Positions 1-9,608 of a DNA stretch of 40,868 nt are shown one piece after another. The stretch is from assembly GCA_012269985.1 (NCBI GenBank), contig JAAXJF010000052.1:1-40868 (forward strand). Direction: 5' to 3'. This DNA comes from Acidimicrobiaceae bacterium (GTDB lineage Bacteria > Actinomycetota > Acidimicrobiia > Acidimicrobiales > Ilumatobacteraceae). The notes beneath the pieces are model-generated. The model had not been told where the DNA came from and did not search any database. It was given only the letters and a program-made list of their open reading frames with translations. Within the stretch, counting starts at the first letter, position 1. Each line of letters opens with the position of its first letter. The translations under genes were made by a program, and so were the position numbers.

Positions 1-299
1 TAAGCGACTCAGATAATGATTTCCATTACCTGATTGTGATGAAAAGCTACAGCGACGCCCGAGTAGGCCACACCAATGAGCACACGACCCGCACACCATC
101 TGAGTGAGCGGCACCTTTAATTTGTGACGAACTTGACGCAGATCATTCACGTGATTGCGCAAGAGAAGTTACTTAGTCGGCGTGTGCTGAATCGCCAACG
201 GCGAGAGAAAGCTCCCGCAAAACGCCCTCATAGGTCTGCGGCGAGTATCGCGTCTGCGCCAGTAACAATCTGTCGGGCATCGAACGACAAACTAAGAAA
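1..299. other. Intergenic region upstream of the SDR gene
   Basis: I see no convincing gene in these 299 bases; stop codons are frequent in all frames. An 8-bp palindrome TCACGTGA lies at 147-154 and could be an operator half-site for a neighbouring regulator, but nothing else supports this. A TTGACG at 133-138 resembles a -35 box without a good -10 box at the right distance. A 35-codon minus-strand frame beginning with ATG near 280 and ending at 173 is open, but it has no visible ribosome binding site and I do not call it. Confidence 0.4.
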
Positions 300-1175
300 A
301 TGAACGCAGGTAATAACACAGCACAGGTCGCGATCGTCACCGGCGGCGGTGGCGGCATCGGGCGAGCGGCAGCAGAACGGTTCCTTAGTGAAGGATGGTC
401 GGTTGTCGTCGGAGATCTCAACGAAGAACGCGGAGCGAGCTTGCTAAGTGAAATTGATGCAGGCGATCGGCTCGCATTTCTTCCCGTCGATGTCGCCGAA
501 GAGATCGATGTAGCGGCACTGGTCGAACTTGCAATGAGTCGCTACGGACGTCTTGATTCGATGGTAAACAATGCGGGCGTCGGTGGAGCATTTGGCCCCA
601 TCACTGAACAAAAAGTTGAAGAGTGGGATGCAACCTTCGCGATCAACATGCGCTCGGTGTTTCTTGGTACCAAACATGCCGCTCGAGCAATGATCGGGCT
701 CGGCAACGGCGGCACGATCGTGAACACGGCAAGCATTGCCGGAATCTCGGGCGGCGCTGGGCCACAGGCCTACTCCGCAACCAAGTCAGGTGTTGTTTCA
801 CTGACGATGACCACCGCATCTGAACTCGCAGAGCACCGCATTCGCGTGAACGCGGTTTGCCCAGGGGCGATTTACACCGAGTTGTTGACGAGAGGAAAGC
901 CTGAGCGCACTGACTCATGGAGAGCAGAAATTCAGCCATGGCCCGATCGTGGTGACGCCACAGCCATCGCTGATGTCATGTATTGGCTGTCAACTGACGA
1001 GTCTCGATTTGTGACCGGGCAGTGCGTTGTTGCCGACGGTGGTCTCTTGGCTGCAGCTCCCCGTCTCATCGATCACGAATTCGAAAAGATGAAGACAATG
1101 TCAGGCATTGCGTATGGAAATACGGGTCGCGCACCCGAGGTGCGCCGGTTCGTTGATGGCGACAAGAGCGTGTGA
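300..1175 (+). CDS. SDR family NAD(P)-dependent oxidoreductase
   Basis: This is a classical short-chain dehydrogenase/reductase of 291 residues. It carries the N-terminal Rossmann motif TGGGGGIG (residues 14-21), the NNAG motif (90-93), the catalytic Ser145 and the YSATK pair Tyr158/Lys162. The family oxidises or reduces hydroxyl/keto groups of small molecules or acyl chains with NAD(P)H in the cytosol; the substrate cannot be read from sequence. A C-terminal tail of about 45 residues after the usual GG-containing end is slightly longer than the minimal family. The ATG at 300 lies 14 codons before the Rossmann glycines, the usual spacing. The next gene follows after 12 nt on the same strand, so the two are probably co-transcribed. 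Confidence 0.93.
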   Translation: MNAGNNTAQVAIVTGGGGGIGRAAAERFLSEGWSVVVGDLNEERGASLLSEIDAGDRLAFLPVDVAEEIDVAALVELAMSRYGRLDSMVNNAGVGGAFGPITEQKVEEWDATFAINMRSVFLGTKHAARAMIGLGNGGTIVNTASIAGISGGAGPQAYSATKSGVVSLTMTTASELAEHRIRVNAVCPGAIYTELLTRGKPERTDSWRAEIQPWPDRGDATAIADVMYWLSTDESRFVTGQCVVADGGLLAAAPRLIDHEFEKMKTMSGIAYGNTGRAPEVRRFVDGDKSV

Positions 1176-1187
1176 ACATCTAGACCC

Positions 1188-1928
1188 ATGAATGCTCAGG
1201 AAATAGTCTCAGCCGTTGCGCAAAAGACCGGTGACATCGGTGCTGCGTTTTACTTCACACCAGAAACAGTCGGACGTGGAAAAGAGTTTGGCCTTGGAGG
1301 GTTTTACTTCTACATTATTGGCCGAGGAGGGGTGCTTGGAGACGTGGAGCCCGCGGTGGTGCACTCTGCGTTCGGCTACTTCAACCCTGGAATGATCGAA
1401 AAGCTGTGGAATGGTGGCCGCGAAAAAATTGCGCCTCGAGACGCAGCTCGCGAGTACATCGCGTGCGCCCACGCTCATGGCCGTGCACATTTTGCCGACC
1501 TTGACGGGCTTGAAGAGTATGTCGCTGCGGTACAAAAGATCTTCGACGCAGTTGATGATTCTTCGTTTGCACTTTTCGCAGGGTTGAAAGCCGAGCCGGT
1601 GCCGAGCGACGCACCTGCGGCAGCCTTCCATCAGGCCATGGTGCTACGCGAACTTCGAGGCAGCGCGCACCTCACAGCGATTGCAGCCGTCGGACTCCCG
1701 TCAGTAACGGCACACGCCATTAAACGTCCGAATGATGTTGCGACCTTTGGCTGGGCAGAGGGTGAAGTCGATGAACCGACCGCCGATGACATTGCAAAGC
1801 GCGATCGGGCCGAAGCGATGACGAACGAGATTCTCGAGCCCGCGTTCGCTGTACTCACCGACGATCAGGCCGCAGCGCTCATCGCCGGAACTAATGCAAT
1901 GCACGCGGCACTCAACAGCGCTGGCTAG
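1188..1928 (+). CDS. SCO6745-like (HTH_67-type) conserved actinobacterial protein
   Basis: A 246-residue alanine-rich, mostly helical protein with no signal peptide or membrane segment. The N-terminal GRGKEFGLGGFYFYIIGRGG stretch (about residues 28-47) and the repeated pattern of helix followed by a VxxxL/ALxxG turn are what I associate with the SCO6745 family, common in actinobacteria and sometimes annotated as a helix-turn-helix or SalK-like family. No enzymatic activity is established that I can name. It starts 12 nt after the SDR stop and probably shares its mRNA. Its stop codon lies 4 nt from the convergent manA stop. The family assignment is from memory of conserved motifs and is moderately secure; the function is unknown. 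Confidence 0.75.
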   Translation: MNAQEIVSAVAQKTGDIGAAFYFTPETVGRGKEFGLGGFYFYIIGRGGVLGDVEPAVVHSAFGYFNPGMIEKLWNGGREKIAPRDAAREYIACAHAHGRAHFADLDGLEEYVAAVQKIFDAVDDSSFALFAGLKAEPVPSDAPAAAFHQAMVLRELRGSAHLTAIAAVGLPSVTAHAIKRPNDVATFGWAEGEVDEPTADDIAKRDRAEAMTNEILEPAFAVLTDDQAAALIAGTNAMHAALNSAG

Positions 1929-1932
1929 TCGT

Positions 1933-2904
1933 TCAGTTGTTCGCCCCAGTGGCGCCAACGACAACCCAACATCCCACTGTCGAATCGATCGGCTCTCCCG
2001 GAGCGGTGTAGAACGCAACGCCATCATCGCGAAGTGCGATTGAATGGATATCAGCAACAGCGTTGCTGCCTACGCGCAGCCGGCAGAGCCGCACCCCGGC
2101 GCCTCCCAACTCGAAGCTTTCGCCGGTCGGCAGCACCGGTCGAGCGAGAGGAGTGGCGTCAAGAGTGCTGAGCAAGAGTTCAACATCAACCGGTTTCGTG
2201 GTGAGACCACCCCGAACCACATTGTCGCTCGACGCCATTAACTCAATGCCCGTGCCAGAGACGTAAGCATGCAGGTTTCCCGCCTCGAGACGCAGTGCCT
2301 CACCGGGTTCGAGAGTGACAAGGTTGAGCAAGAGCGTGACAGCAACGCTGGGCTCACCTGGATACATCGCATCAAGACGTGAAACGAGAGCAGACTCCGG
2401 TCGTGCTGATCGCGCACACGCATTGACGATCGTTTGAGCGTCGAGTCGACCGAAATACAGATCTGCGATCACCGATTGCGGGCCGCCAGAAATCAATTGC
2501 TCAGCAACATCATCAAGACCTACTTCACGCAACAGGGCAACACTGTCATCGATGGGGCGAATTCCGCAGAGCGCAATGAATTGTGTCGTTGCAACAAGAA
2601 GTTCCGGTTTTGGATGCGGGTCGGCAAAGTAGCCAGCAGCAAACCCGCGAGCCGCCTGTTCGGTGTTTGGATGCGTCTGCAGCGAGAGAGGACTACCCGC
2701 TGACAACAACTTCAACAAATAGGGAAGCTCCCCGGTGACGGTTTCGAGCGCGACACCATCTTTAAATGTTGTAGGCCCCCGATGGTGAGTGCCCAACCAA
2801 TATTCCGCCCACGGTTGACCGTCGGGCGTAGCGCCAAGAAATTCAGGAATTGCGTCAGTCGTGCCCCAGTCGTAGTGCTGAATGCCGCCGGTAATTGGAC
2901 GCAT
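1933..2904 (-). CDS. manA: Mannose-6-phosphate isomerase, class I
   Basis: Interconverts fructose-6-phosphate and mannose-6-phosphate, feeding GDP-mannose and cell-envelope mannosides. The 323-residue protein has the type I zinc cupin signature: an N-terminal IQHYDWG, the zinc-ligand motif LSLQTHP (Gln and His), KPELL (Glu) and GNLHAYVSG (His). The conserved SSDNVVRGGLTTK block follows. I chose the ATG at 2904 (reading MRPITGGIQ) because type I enzymes begin only a few residues before the IQxYxWG motif. The open frame continues a further 84 codons upstream into nucS, which I regard as spurious. nucS ends 46 nt upstream on the same strand. At 323 residues it is shorter than the roughly 390 residues of the E. 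coli enzyme. Confidence 0.93.
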   Translation of the reverse strand: MRPITGGIQHYDWGTTDAIPEFLGATPDGQPWAEYWLGTHHRGPTTFKDGVALETVTGELPYLLKLLSAGSPLSLQTHPNTEQAARGFAAGYFADPHPKPELLVATTQFIALCGIRPIDDSVALLREVGLDDVAEQLISGGPQSVIADLYFGRLDAQTIVNACARSARPESALVSRLDAMYPGEPSVAVTLLLNLVTLEPGEALRLEAGNLHAYVSGTGIELMASSDNVVRGGLTTKPVDVELLLSTLDATPLARPVLPTGESFELGGAGVRLCRLRVGSNAVADIHSIALRDDGVAFYTAPGEPIDSTVGCWVVVGATGANN

Positions 2905-2950
2905 TAGGTGAACGATACTCCCGAGCGAATTTTCATTGACGGCACACCTG

Positions 2951-3610
2951 TCAAAACAGGCGCAGCTCATCGGGTGCGAGACCTCGAAGCGCGTCGTAAT
3001 CAACCTCGACACAGCGATAGCCACGAGATTCGGCAAGGACTCTGGCCTGGGGCTTGATGACCTGGGCAACAAACATGCCACGAACATCTCCCAGCGATGA
3101 GTCGAGATGGAGGCGTTCGATATAACGGCTGAGCTGCTCGACACCATCGATTTCACCGCGACGTTTCACCTCGATGGCAACCACGCCATCTTCAGCGTCG
3201 CGACAGACGAGATCAACCGGTCCGATCGCAGTCGGATATTCGCGACGGACGAGTCGCAGACCATCCTCCATCACCTCAGGCGAGGCGGCGAGTAGCTCTT
3301 GCAGGTGGGCCTCAACGCCGTCTTTGGTGAGTCCTGGATCTTCACCAAATTCATGTGAGACTTCATCGAGTACTTCTGCGAGGTTGATCGTGAGCGTTTC
3401 ACCTTTCGGGTTGGTCACGACCCAGTGATCGCCATTGTCAGTCAGGGTGTTTGGCGAGTTCATCCAGTTGAGTGGTTTATACGCACCGCCGTCAGCATGA
3501 ATTGCTACGCACCCGTCTGCCTTCACCATGATGAGTCGAACAGCTTCGGGAAGGTGAGCAGACAAACGTCCGACATAATCGACCGAGCACCGAGCAATAA
3601 GAATTCGCAC
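2951..3610 (-). CDS. nucS: Endonuclease NucS (non-canonical mismatch repair)
   Basis: NucS/EndoMS cleaves both strands at G-T, T-T and G-G mismatches. It replaces MutS/MutL in most Actinobacteria and many Archaea. The 219-residue length is normal. The N-terminus [15 protein letters not shown] is the family hallmark of the beta-sandwich domain. The C-terminal RecB-like nuclease core shows GPVD (Asp133), IEVKRRG (Glu147, Lys149) and QLSRY (Gln159). The protein ends in ELRLF, a C-terminal peptide like the beta-clamp-binding tail of mycobacterial and archaeal NucS. The start is a GTG at 3610, which matches the usual first residues of the family. It lies 9 nt downstream of the AarF-family gene and 46 nt upstream of manA. 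Confidence 0.97.
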   Translation of the reverse strand: MRILIARCSVDYVGRLSAHLPEAVRLIMVKADGCVAIHADGGAYKPLNWMNSPNTLTDNGDHWVVTNPKGETLTINLAEVLDEVSHEFGEDPGLTKDGVEAHLQELLAASPEVMEDGLRLVRREYPTAIGPVDLVCRDAEDGVVAIEVKRRGEIDGVEQLSRYIERLHLDSSLGDVRGMFVAQVIKPQARVLAESRGYRCVEVDYDALRGLAPDELRLF

Positions 3611-3619
3611 GCAATGAAA

Positions 3620-5272
3620 CTAGACGTTCGCCGAACGTCGCGTGCGCTCAACGTGAGAGCGCATTCGCTTCTGAATGAGTTCTCTGCGCTCTTGAAGTTC
3701 TCTATAAGTGAGGCGATCGGTCGATAAGTCGACGCCAAAGCCGGCTTTCACGCTGTCGAGATTGACCTGCATATTCGCTGCGTCAATTCCGATCTCGGTC
3801 ATGAGACGCTCACCATGGCGTGACGCAAACATCATTGAAATGTTTGCCACCTCAGCCAGGAGGTCGAGGTCGGGTGCAAGCCGCGCGATCGCTCCGTCAA
3901 GGAACACCATGTTTTTCACATACAGCATGAGTTCTTTCGGAAGGCGAGCACCATACGACAGCAGGGCCTTCACCACGCGCTGTACCTCGGCAACCATTTC
4001 TTCGCCGCTGAGAGTCGTCGGGTCGATTGGCGCTTCGTCGAGACGAAGGTCGTGAATGACCGCTTGAAGGTCGGTGTCGAGAGGAAGAGCACCAAGGTCA
4101 CGAAGAGCAGCCATCTGACCGGTGAGATCATTAGTGGTGGCGGTCATCATGAGTCGAAGGAACGCCCGGCGGCGATCATCATCTAGCCGGGCAGTAATAC
4201 CAAAGTCGAGAAGAGCGGTGCGCCCATCGGGAAGGACGAAGAGGTTTCCGCCATGAAGGTCGCCATGGAAGATGCCGTGGATCAATGCTCCCTCCATGAA
4301 CGCAACCATTCCGGTTCTGATGACATCTTCGGTGTCAATGCCGGCGTCTTGCATTCCGGTGACATCATCAAAATTGAAACCATCGATTCGCTGCATGACG
4401 AGCGTCCTCGTCGTCACTAATAGCGGGTGAGGGCGAGGAACGACGTATCGAGTTTGACCAAGATCGTTGAGCACCTTGGCAACATCAACCATGTTCGCCG
4501 CTTCGAGACGGAAGTCGAGTTCTTCAACAATGGTCTCTGCGAACAGTTCGACGAGAGCGGGAGGGTTCGCAAGTGCAGCAACCGGAATTCGACCGACGAG
4601 GTGTGGGGCAAGCCACGCCATCACCTTGAGATCGGTACGAACGAGGCGAGCAACATCGGGTCGTTGCACCTTGATCACGACTTCGGTGCCGTCAAGCAGG
4701 GTTGCCCGGTGGACCTGGGCGATCGACGCAGCAGCCAGTTCGGTCGAATCAATTGACTGGAATACCTCGTTGAGTGGACGACCAAGGTCGCGTTCAATGG
4801 TGCGCTTCACCACATCGAAGTTCTCGGCGGGCACCTGGTCACGACATTTTTTGAATTCGTCGACGAGTTCTCCGGGGAACAATCCGTCGCCAGAAGAAAT
4901 GATTTGAGCCAACTTGATATACGTCGCTCCGAGTGACTCGATTGCACTGCGAAGGCGTCGTGACAGATCGGCGCGCGATGCTTCTGTGGAAGAGAAGCGA
5001 CGAAGGCGTTTACGCACCCACCAGTTTCCGACGGCCCATCCCATGCGGCCGACTACGACGAGCATTCGACCGACATTGGGAACTTTCCCTGGACGAGTCA
5101 GCTTTGGAACTTCAGCCTTTGCCTGATCACGAACAACGTCGAGACCCCTCGACCACGCAATTGAGTCGGCGCTGAGCACCCACGGAGCCGTCTCGGTAAA
5201 GGCGGCCCATTCGCAATCTGCGGGAAGAGCGTCGTGGGAAAGTTCGGGGGATTGGTCGTCGGTGACGGTCAC
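3620..5272 (-). CDS. AarF/ABC1/UbiB atypical kinase family protein
   Basis: A 550-residue protein-kinase-like fold member of the UbiB/ADCK family, usually linked to isoprenoid-quinone or lipid metabolism. Visible motifs are the alanine-rich nucleotide loop AAASIAQVH, the VVIKVQRP lysine, the catalytic HGDLHGGN and the metal-binding DFG in LLDFGITAR. The usual KxGQ motif reads KLAQ (in YIKLAQIISS), an alanine for the invariant glycine. The C-terminal 100 residues are helical and basic. Unlike many homologues I see no clear pair of C-terminal membrane helices. The start is a GTG at 5272; no strong Shine-Dalgarno is evident. The enoyl-CoA hydratase gene ends 62 nt upstream. The substrate is unknown; many actinobacteria that make menaquinone rather than ubiquinone carry such proteins. 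Confidence 0.9.
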   Translation of the reverse strand: MTVTDDQSPELSHDALPADCEWAAFTETAPWVLSADSIAWSRGLDVVRDQAKAEVPKLTRPGKVPNVGRMLVVVGRMGWAVGNWWVRKRLRRFSSTEASRADLSRRLRSAIESLGATYIKLAQIISSGDGLFPGELVDEFKKCRDQVPAENFDVVKRTIERDLGRPLNEVFQSIDSTELAAASIAQVHRATLLDGTEVVIKVQRPDVARLVRTDLKVMAWLAPHLVGRIPVAALANPPALVELFAETIVEELDFRLEAANMVDVAKVLNDLGQTRYVVPRPHPLLVTTRTLVMQRIDGFNFDDVTGMQDAGIDTEDVIRTGMVAFMEGALIHGIFHGDLHGGNLFVLPDGRTALLDFGITARLDDDRRRAFLRLMMTATTNDLTGQMAALRDLGALPLDTDLQAVIHDLRLDEAPIDPTTLSGEEMVAEVQRVVKALLSYGARLPKELMLYVKNMVFLDGAIARLAPDLDLLAEVANISMMFASRHGERLMTEIGIDAANMQVNLDSVKAGFGVDLSTDRLTYRELQERRELIQKRMRSHVERTRRSANV

Positions 5273-5334
5273 TCAAGTCATTCTGCCGACTGAGACGTCG
5301 TCGGTCATGTCGTGCTCAGAACTTTGTGGTGTAT

Positions 5335-6180
5335 TTAAAACTTTGGCGGTCGACGTTCAAGAAATGCCGCAATGCCTTCTCGGTACTCATCGGTACCCAT
5401 TGCTGCATCGAGAAGCTCCTTCGATTCGGCTACCGACGCCGCAGGATCACCTCGCAAGATGTCTTCGTGGAGTTGCCGTTTCGCGTGCGCAACTGCGTTA
5501 GGGCCGGTGGTGGCGGCAAGAAGATGCCCGTATTTCACCGCCGCGTCCAAGGTGGTTTCGCCGTCGGGAAGCACTTCGTTCCATAACCCCCAGTCGGCCG
5601 ATTCAGCAACGGTCACGACTCGGCCCGAGAGCAAAAGGTCGGCGGCTCTGGTGGTGCCAATGAGCCGTGGAAGAGTCCACGACAAGCCGTATTCGGCAGG
5701 AAGACCAAGTTTGGGTGCCGCCGTCGTGATTTTTGCAGGAGCCGAACCAAAGCGAAGGTCACAGAAGCAGGCAAGGGCGAAACTCACCCCGGCTACCGAT
5801 CCGTTCACCGCAGCGATAATTGGAAGCCGATAGCCAAACATCCATGAGAGATCCTCATCAAATTCTTGGCGAAGTTGTCCCCCCGGACGAACAACATCGT
5901 TCGCAAGGCCGGTGTCATAAGAGCCGCGTTCGGCGTGGTCACCGAGGGCTTGCGAGTCGCCCCCGACTGAGAAGGCTGGTGGGGTTCCGGTGACCACCAC
6001 CGTGCGAACATCATCGAGCGTCTCGATGTGGCGCATCACGGCCAAGAACTCCCCGTGCATCGTGCCATTCCAGGCGTTCGCTCGATGAGGTCGATGCAGT
6101 TCAACAATGGCTACTGGTCCGTCGAATCGATACCGAATCGCTCGCAGGTCATCCGAAGCAGGGAATTCTGTTGCGTTCAT
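5335..6180 (-). CDS. Enoyl-CoA hydratase/isomerase (crotonase) family protein
   Basis: Crotonase-fold enzyme of 281 residues, likely acting on an acyl-CoA double bond in beta-oxidation or a related pathway. The first oxyanion-hole block is PAFSVGGDSQAL and the second is NGSVAGVSFALACFCDLRF. A glutamate in LPAEYGLSW sits where one catalytic acid is expected. I chose the ATG at 6180 because it forms the ATGA overlap with the cysQ stop (6177-6179). A GTG six bases upstream (6186) is also possible. The tight overlap with cysQ and ettA argues for one mRNA, although the three functions are unrelated. The exact substrate is not predictable. Confidence 0.9.
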   Translation of the reverse strand: MNATEFPASDDLRAIRYRFDGPVAIVELHRPHRANAWNGTMHGEFLAVMRHIETLDDVRTVVVTGTPPAFSVGGDSQALGDHAERGSYDTGLANDVVRPGGQLRQEFDEDLSWMFGYRLPIIAAVNGSVAGVSFALACFCDLRFGSAPAKITTAAPKLGLPAEYGLSWTLPRLIGTTRAADLLLSGRVVTVAESADWGLWNEVLPDGETTLDAAVKYGHLLAATTGPNAVAHAKRQLHEDILRGDPAASVAESKELLDAAMGTDEYREGIAAFLERRPPKF

Positions 6181-6935
6181 CCCCACAAGGCTCGCAGAAC
6201 CGGATCAGCAAGTTCGGGTCGGCACACGATGAGGTCGGGAAGCCACGCATCTCGGCCGTTGTAGATGATTGGTGAGCCATCGATTCTGCTGACGTGCAGT
6301 CCTGCTGCTTGAGCAACGGCAGCTGGCGCAGCGGAATCCCACTGATACATGCCACCGTCGTGCACGTAGATATCAGCGGTGCCAGTGATCACCGCCATCG
6401 TCTTTGCACCAGCCGAACCGAGCCGCAGAGCATCGCAGTCGAGTCCGCGGGCAACCCAGTGCGCAGATGGAGGCGCCTGGTTTCGAGACGTGATCAAGAT
6501 GGGCCGCGGCCGGGTTATGTCGGGCAGAACTGGCGCAGGGTCCATTGCGAATACCTGCCCGAGCGCCGGCAGTGAAACTGCGCCAGCCACGAAATGGTCG
6601 TCGTGCCACAGCGCAATATGAACAGCCCAATCAACTCGATCGTGCTCGGCAAATTCACGAGTCCCGTCGAGTGGGTCAATAATCCACACCCGTCCGCCGG
6701 AAAAGCGGCGCGGATCTTCACGGCCCTCTTCCGACAGCACAGCATCATCAGGCCTCAGCGCCCGAAGTTCATTCATCAGAAAACTTTGAGCAGCGTCATC
6801 ACCTGCATCTTTTACCGACCAATGGTTCAGGCCTTGGGCGAAGAGGTCGGCGCGGGTGCGCACGAGCAATTCGCCGGCCTCGACGGCAAGACGCGTCGCG
6901 AGTGCTTGATCGCCTTCAGCGGCGGCCGTAGACAT
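6177..6935 (-). CDS. cysQ: 3'(2'),5'-bisphosphate nucleotidase CysQ / inositol monophosphatase family
   Basis: A lithium-sensitive-phosphatase-fold enzyme of 252 residues. The metal-binding motifs are complete: SEEGRED, DPLDGTREFAEH and, near the C-terminus, YQWDSAAPAAVAQAAG. The DGTREF variant and the W-D-S-A-A-P-A motif are typical of CysQ. That enzyme removes phosphate from 3'-phosphoadenosine 5'-phosphate and so relieves inhibition of sulfate assimilation. Some actinobacterial members also hydrolyse inositol-1-phosphate, so the exact substrate is open. Its ATG shares a base with the ettA stop (TAATG at 6937-6933) and its own stop overlaps the next gene by 4 nt, implying translational coupling. 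Confidence 0.88.
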   Translation of the reverse strand: MSTAAAEGDQALATRLAVEAGELLVRTRADLFAQGLNHWSVKDAGDDAAQSFLMNELRALRPDDAVLSEEGREDPRRFSGGRVWIIDPLDGTREFAEHDRVDWAVHIALWHDDHFVAGAVSLPALGQVFAMDPAPVLPDITRPRPILITSRNQAPPSAHWVARGLDCDALRLGSAGAKTMAVITGTADIYVHDGGMYQWDSAAPAAVAQAAGLHVSRIDGSPIIYNGRDAWLPDLIVCRPELADPVLRALWG

Positions 6936-8608
6936 TACGCGAGTTTCTTGTACTTGATTCGTTGTGGCTGGTCCGCGCTCACGCCGAGTTCTTTGCGGCG
7001 GAACTCTTCATATTCAGAGAAGTTGCCTTCAAACCATCGAACTTGGCTGTCGCCTTCAAAAGCAAGAACATGAGTCGCAATGCGGTCGAGGAACCATCGG
7101 TCGTGAGAAATGACCACGGCACAGCCAGGGAATGACTCCAACCCTGTTTCGAGTGCGCGAAGTGTGTCGACATCGAGGTCGTTTGTTGGTTCGTCAAGGA
7201 GCAGAACATTGCCGCCCGACTTGAGAAGTTTCGCAAGATGCACTCGGTTTCGTTCACCACCAGACAGCTTTCCGACCGGCTTCTGTTGATCGGTGCCTTT
7301 GAAATTGAAACTTGCGACATAGGCACGTCCGTGCACCTCGCGATTACCAACGATCACATGATCATCACCGCCGGTGATCTCTTCGTAGACCGTGCTTTCC
7401 GCATCAAGGTCATCACGGTTCTGATCGACGTAGCTCATCTGCACCGTTGACCCGATGGTGATGTCGCCATCATCAGCAGCTTCGAGGCCTGCAAGCATGC
7501 GGAACAACGTGGTCTTACCGGCACCGTTAGCACCGATGATGCCGACAATGCCTGCAGGAGGAAGCGAGAACGAAAGGTCTTCAATGAGCAGTCGATCACC
7601 GAATCCTTTTGAAAGACCCGAGACTTCAATCACGGTGTCGCCGAGACGTTGACCTGGCGGGATTGCAATCTCGAGGCGATTCGAGGTGTCGCGATCGGCT
7701 TCGGCCTCCGCGTGCAGTTTTTCGTAAGCCGCAAGACGTGCCTTGCCCTTTGCCTGGCGCGCTTTTGGTGCCATGCGCACCCAGTCGAGTTCTCGCTCAA
7801 GGGTTCGACGGCGCGCCTCGTTTGACTTCTCCTCTTGGGCAAGTCGAGCCTGTTTTTGCTCAAGCCAACTGGAGTAGTTCCCCTCGAACGGGATACCGCG
7901 CCCCCGATCAAGTTCGAGAATCCACTGTGCGACGTTGTCGAGGAAGTAGCGGTCGTGAGTGATTGCGACAACGGTGCCGCTGTAATCCTGTAAGAACCGC
8001 TCTAGCCAATAGACACTCTCGGCATCGAGGTGGTTTGTGGGCTCGTCGAGGAGCAGCAGGTCAGGTCGGCTTAGCAACAGACGGCACAATGCGACACGTC
8101 GACGCTCACCGCCAGACAGTGTGCTGACATCGGCATCGTCGGCTGGGCAACGAAGCGCATCCATTGCGATCTCGACGTTTCGATCAAGGCTCCACGCATC
8201 AGCTGCGGCGATTTTGTCTTCGAGTTCAGCTTGCTCTTTGCCGATCTTGTCGTAGTCGGCGTCTGGGTCAGCCCATTTCGCCATCACCTCGTTGTAACGA
8301 TCGATGAGCGACTGAACCTCGGCAACACCATCCATGACGTTGCCTCGGACATCTTTATTGGGGTCAAGTTCTGGTTCCTGAGCGAGGTAACCAACGGTGA
8401 ACCCAGGCGTGAGTCGCGCTTCACCGGAGTAGCCATCATCAAGCCCCGCCATGATTTTCAACAGACTCGATTTACCTGAACCATTCGATCCGATAACGCC
8501 GATTTTTGCACCGGGGTAGAACGACAACGAGATGTTCTCTAGCACCGTCCGATCGGGCGGGTAGTGGCGGGCAAGTTTGTAACAGGTGTAAATGAACTCA
8601 TGAGCCAT
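6935..8608 (-). CDS. ettA: Energy-dependent translational throttle protein EttA (ABC-F)
   Basis: ABC-F ATPase of 557 residues with two ATP-binding cassettes and no membrane domain. It binds the ribosomal E site and gates entry into elongation according to ADP/ATP ratio. The first Walker A is GSNGSGKSS (residues 40-48), with LSGGERRR and [12 protein letters not shown] downstream. The second Walker A is GANGAGKTT (about residue 357), with LSGGERNR and DEPTNDLD. The P-site tRNA interaction motif region between the cassettes is basic and coiled-coil-like. The N-terminus MAHEFIYT and overall length fit EttA rather than Uup or drug-resistance ABC-F proteins. It is the first gene of its minus-strand unit; the 121 nt upstream separate it from a divergent oxygenase gene and must hold promoters for both. 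Confidence 0.96.
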   Translation of the reverse strand: MAHEFIYTCYKLARHYPPDRTVLENISLSFYPGAKIGVIGSNGSGKSSLLKIMAGLDDGYSGEARLTPGFTVGYLAQEPELDPNKDVRGNVMDGVAEVQSLIDRYNEVMAKWADPDADYDKIGKEQAELEDKIAAADAWSLDRNVEIAMDALRCPADDADVSTLSGGERRRVALCRLLLSRPDLLLLDEPTNHLDAESVYWLERFLQDYSGTVVAITHDRYFLDNVAQWILELDRGRGIPFEGNYSSWLEQKQARLAQEEKSNEARRRTLERELDWVRMAPKARQAKGKARLAAYEKLHAEAEADRDTSNRLEIAIPPGQRLGDTVIEVSGLSKGFGDRLLIEDLSFSLPPAGIVGIIGANGAGKTTLFRMLAGLEAADDGDITIGSTVQMSYVDQNRDDLDAESTVYEEITGGDDHVIVGNREVHGRAYVASFNFKGTDQQKPVGKLSGGERNRVHLAKLLKSGGNVLLLDEPTNDLDVDTLRALETGLESFPGCAVVISHDRWFLDRIATHVLAFEGDSQVRWFEGNFSEYEEFRRKELGVSADQPQRIKYKKLA

Positions 8609-8729
8609 GCGTTCTTGAGGCTAACGCCGTCGCTCAGAGCCAGGCCGCTCGAAGCGACTTCGCCGGAAGTCACATCAGCGGTAGTCGGGCCCGAGTGGCA
8701 TCTTTATGCCCGAGTAATACGATGTGGCT

Positions 8730-9584
8730 ATGACACCTGATGTTGTCGATTTCACAGCAGCAGACGCTCCCGAGCGTTTCACTGAGAGCCTTCGAACCAC
8801 GGGATTTGCGGTCGTGACGAACCACCCGTTGCCGTGGGAACTAGTGCAAAGCCTCTACGCCGAGTGGGAAGAATTCTTTACGAGCGGCGCAGCCGACGCG
8901 TACACCGTCGGCCCCGACAACCAAGAGGGATACTTCCCACCAAAAATTGCTGAAACGGCGAAAGGCAGAACCGTTCGAGATCTCAAAGAGTTCTTTCACG
9001 TGTACCCGTGGAGCGAGAAGTATCCGTCAGAGGTCTCCAATGACGCCATGAGATACCGAGATATTGCCACCGATGTGGCCTCAACTTTGTTGGGTTGGGT
9101 CGATGCGAATATTCCGTCGGAAGTCGCTGAAAAGCTGTCGCGACCGGTCGCCGACATGCTCACAGGAAACTCCCGTACCCTGCTGAGGATTTTGCGGTAT
9201 CCACCGCTCGAAGGTGACGCACCCGAAGGAGCCGTGCGCGCCGCGGCTCACGAAGACATCAACCTGTTGACCGTGCTTCCAGCCAGCAACGAGACAGGAC
9301 TCGAACTGTTAGGCGCAGACGGAAAGTGGTACGAGGTTCCCTGCGACCCCGGATCGATTGCAGTGAACTGTGGGGAGATGCTGGATCGCGCAACCGAGGG
9401 TTACCTCCCGGCGACAACACACAGAGTGGTGAACCCGATCGGAGAGGCTGCACACCGTGCTCGCATGTCGATGCCGTTGTTCCTTGCTGCCGCCGACGAC
9501 GTCATCATCACCGACGGTCGAACCGCAGAAGAACTGCTCGCCGAACGAATCGCAGAACTCCGAAGCCAAGATTCCTCAGATTGA
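8730..9584 (+). CDS. 2-oxoglutarate/Fe(II)-dependent dioxygenase (isopenicillin N synthase-like)
   Basis: A 284-residue member of the IPNS-like non-heme iron oxygenases. The N-terminal half has the DIOX_N pattern (GFAVVTNHPLP, about residue 24). The double-stranded beta-helix has the iron triad HED (His and Asp in AAHEDINLLTVLP, about residue 173) and the distal His in THRVVNP, followed by an RARMSMPLF arginine that binds the 2-oxoglutarate carboxylate. The substrate is unknown. I chose the ATG at 8730; an in-frame GTG lies two codons upstream. No Shine-Dalgarno is present, and a TAATAC box at 8715-8720 would place transcription start at about the start codon, so a leaderless mRNA is plausible. 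The 2-oxoglutarate dehydrogenase gene begins 24 nt downstream. Confidence 0.88.
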   Translation: MTPDVVDFTAADAPERFTESLRTTGFAVVTNHPLPWELVQSLYAEWEEFFTSGAADAYTVGPDNQEGYFPPKIAETAKGRTVRDLKEFFHVYPWSEKYPSEVSNDAMRYRDIATDVASTLLGWVDANIPSEVAEKLSRPVADMLTGNSRTLLRILRYPPLEGDAPEGAVRAAAHEDINLLTVLPASNETGLELLGADGKWYEVPCDPGSIAVNCGEMLDRATEGYLPATTHRVVNPIGEAAHRARMSMPLFLAAADDVIITDGRTAEELLAERIAELRSQDSSD

Positions 9585-9608
9585 TTTCGCACCAGTACGC
9601 TTGCCAGC

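Noticed and set aside
173-421. Minus-strand open frame over the SDR start
   Set aside because: Most of it is antisense to the SDR Rossmann region; the remaining 35 codons lack a ribosome binding site and recognisable sequence.
2905-3156. 84-codon upstream extension of manA
   Set aside because: Lies inside nucS and lacks family similarity; type I isomerases begin just before IQxYxWG.
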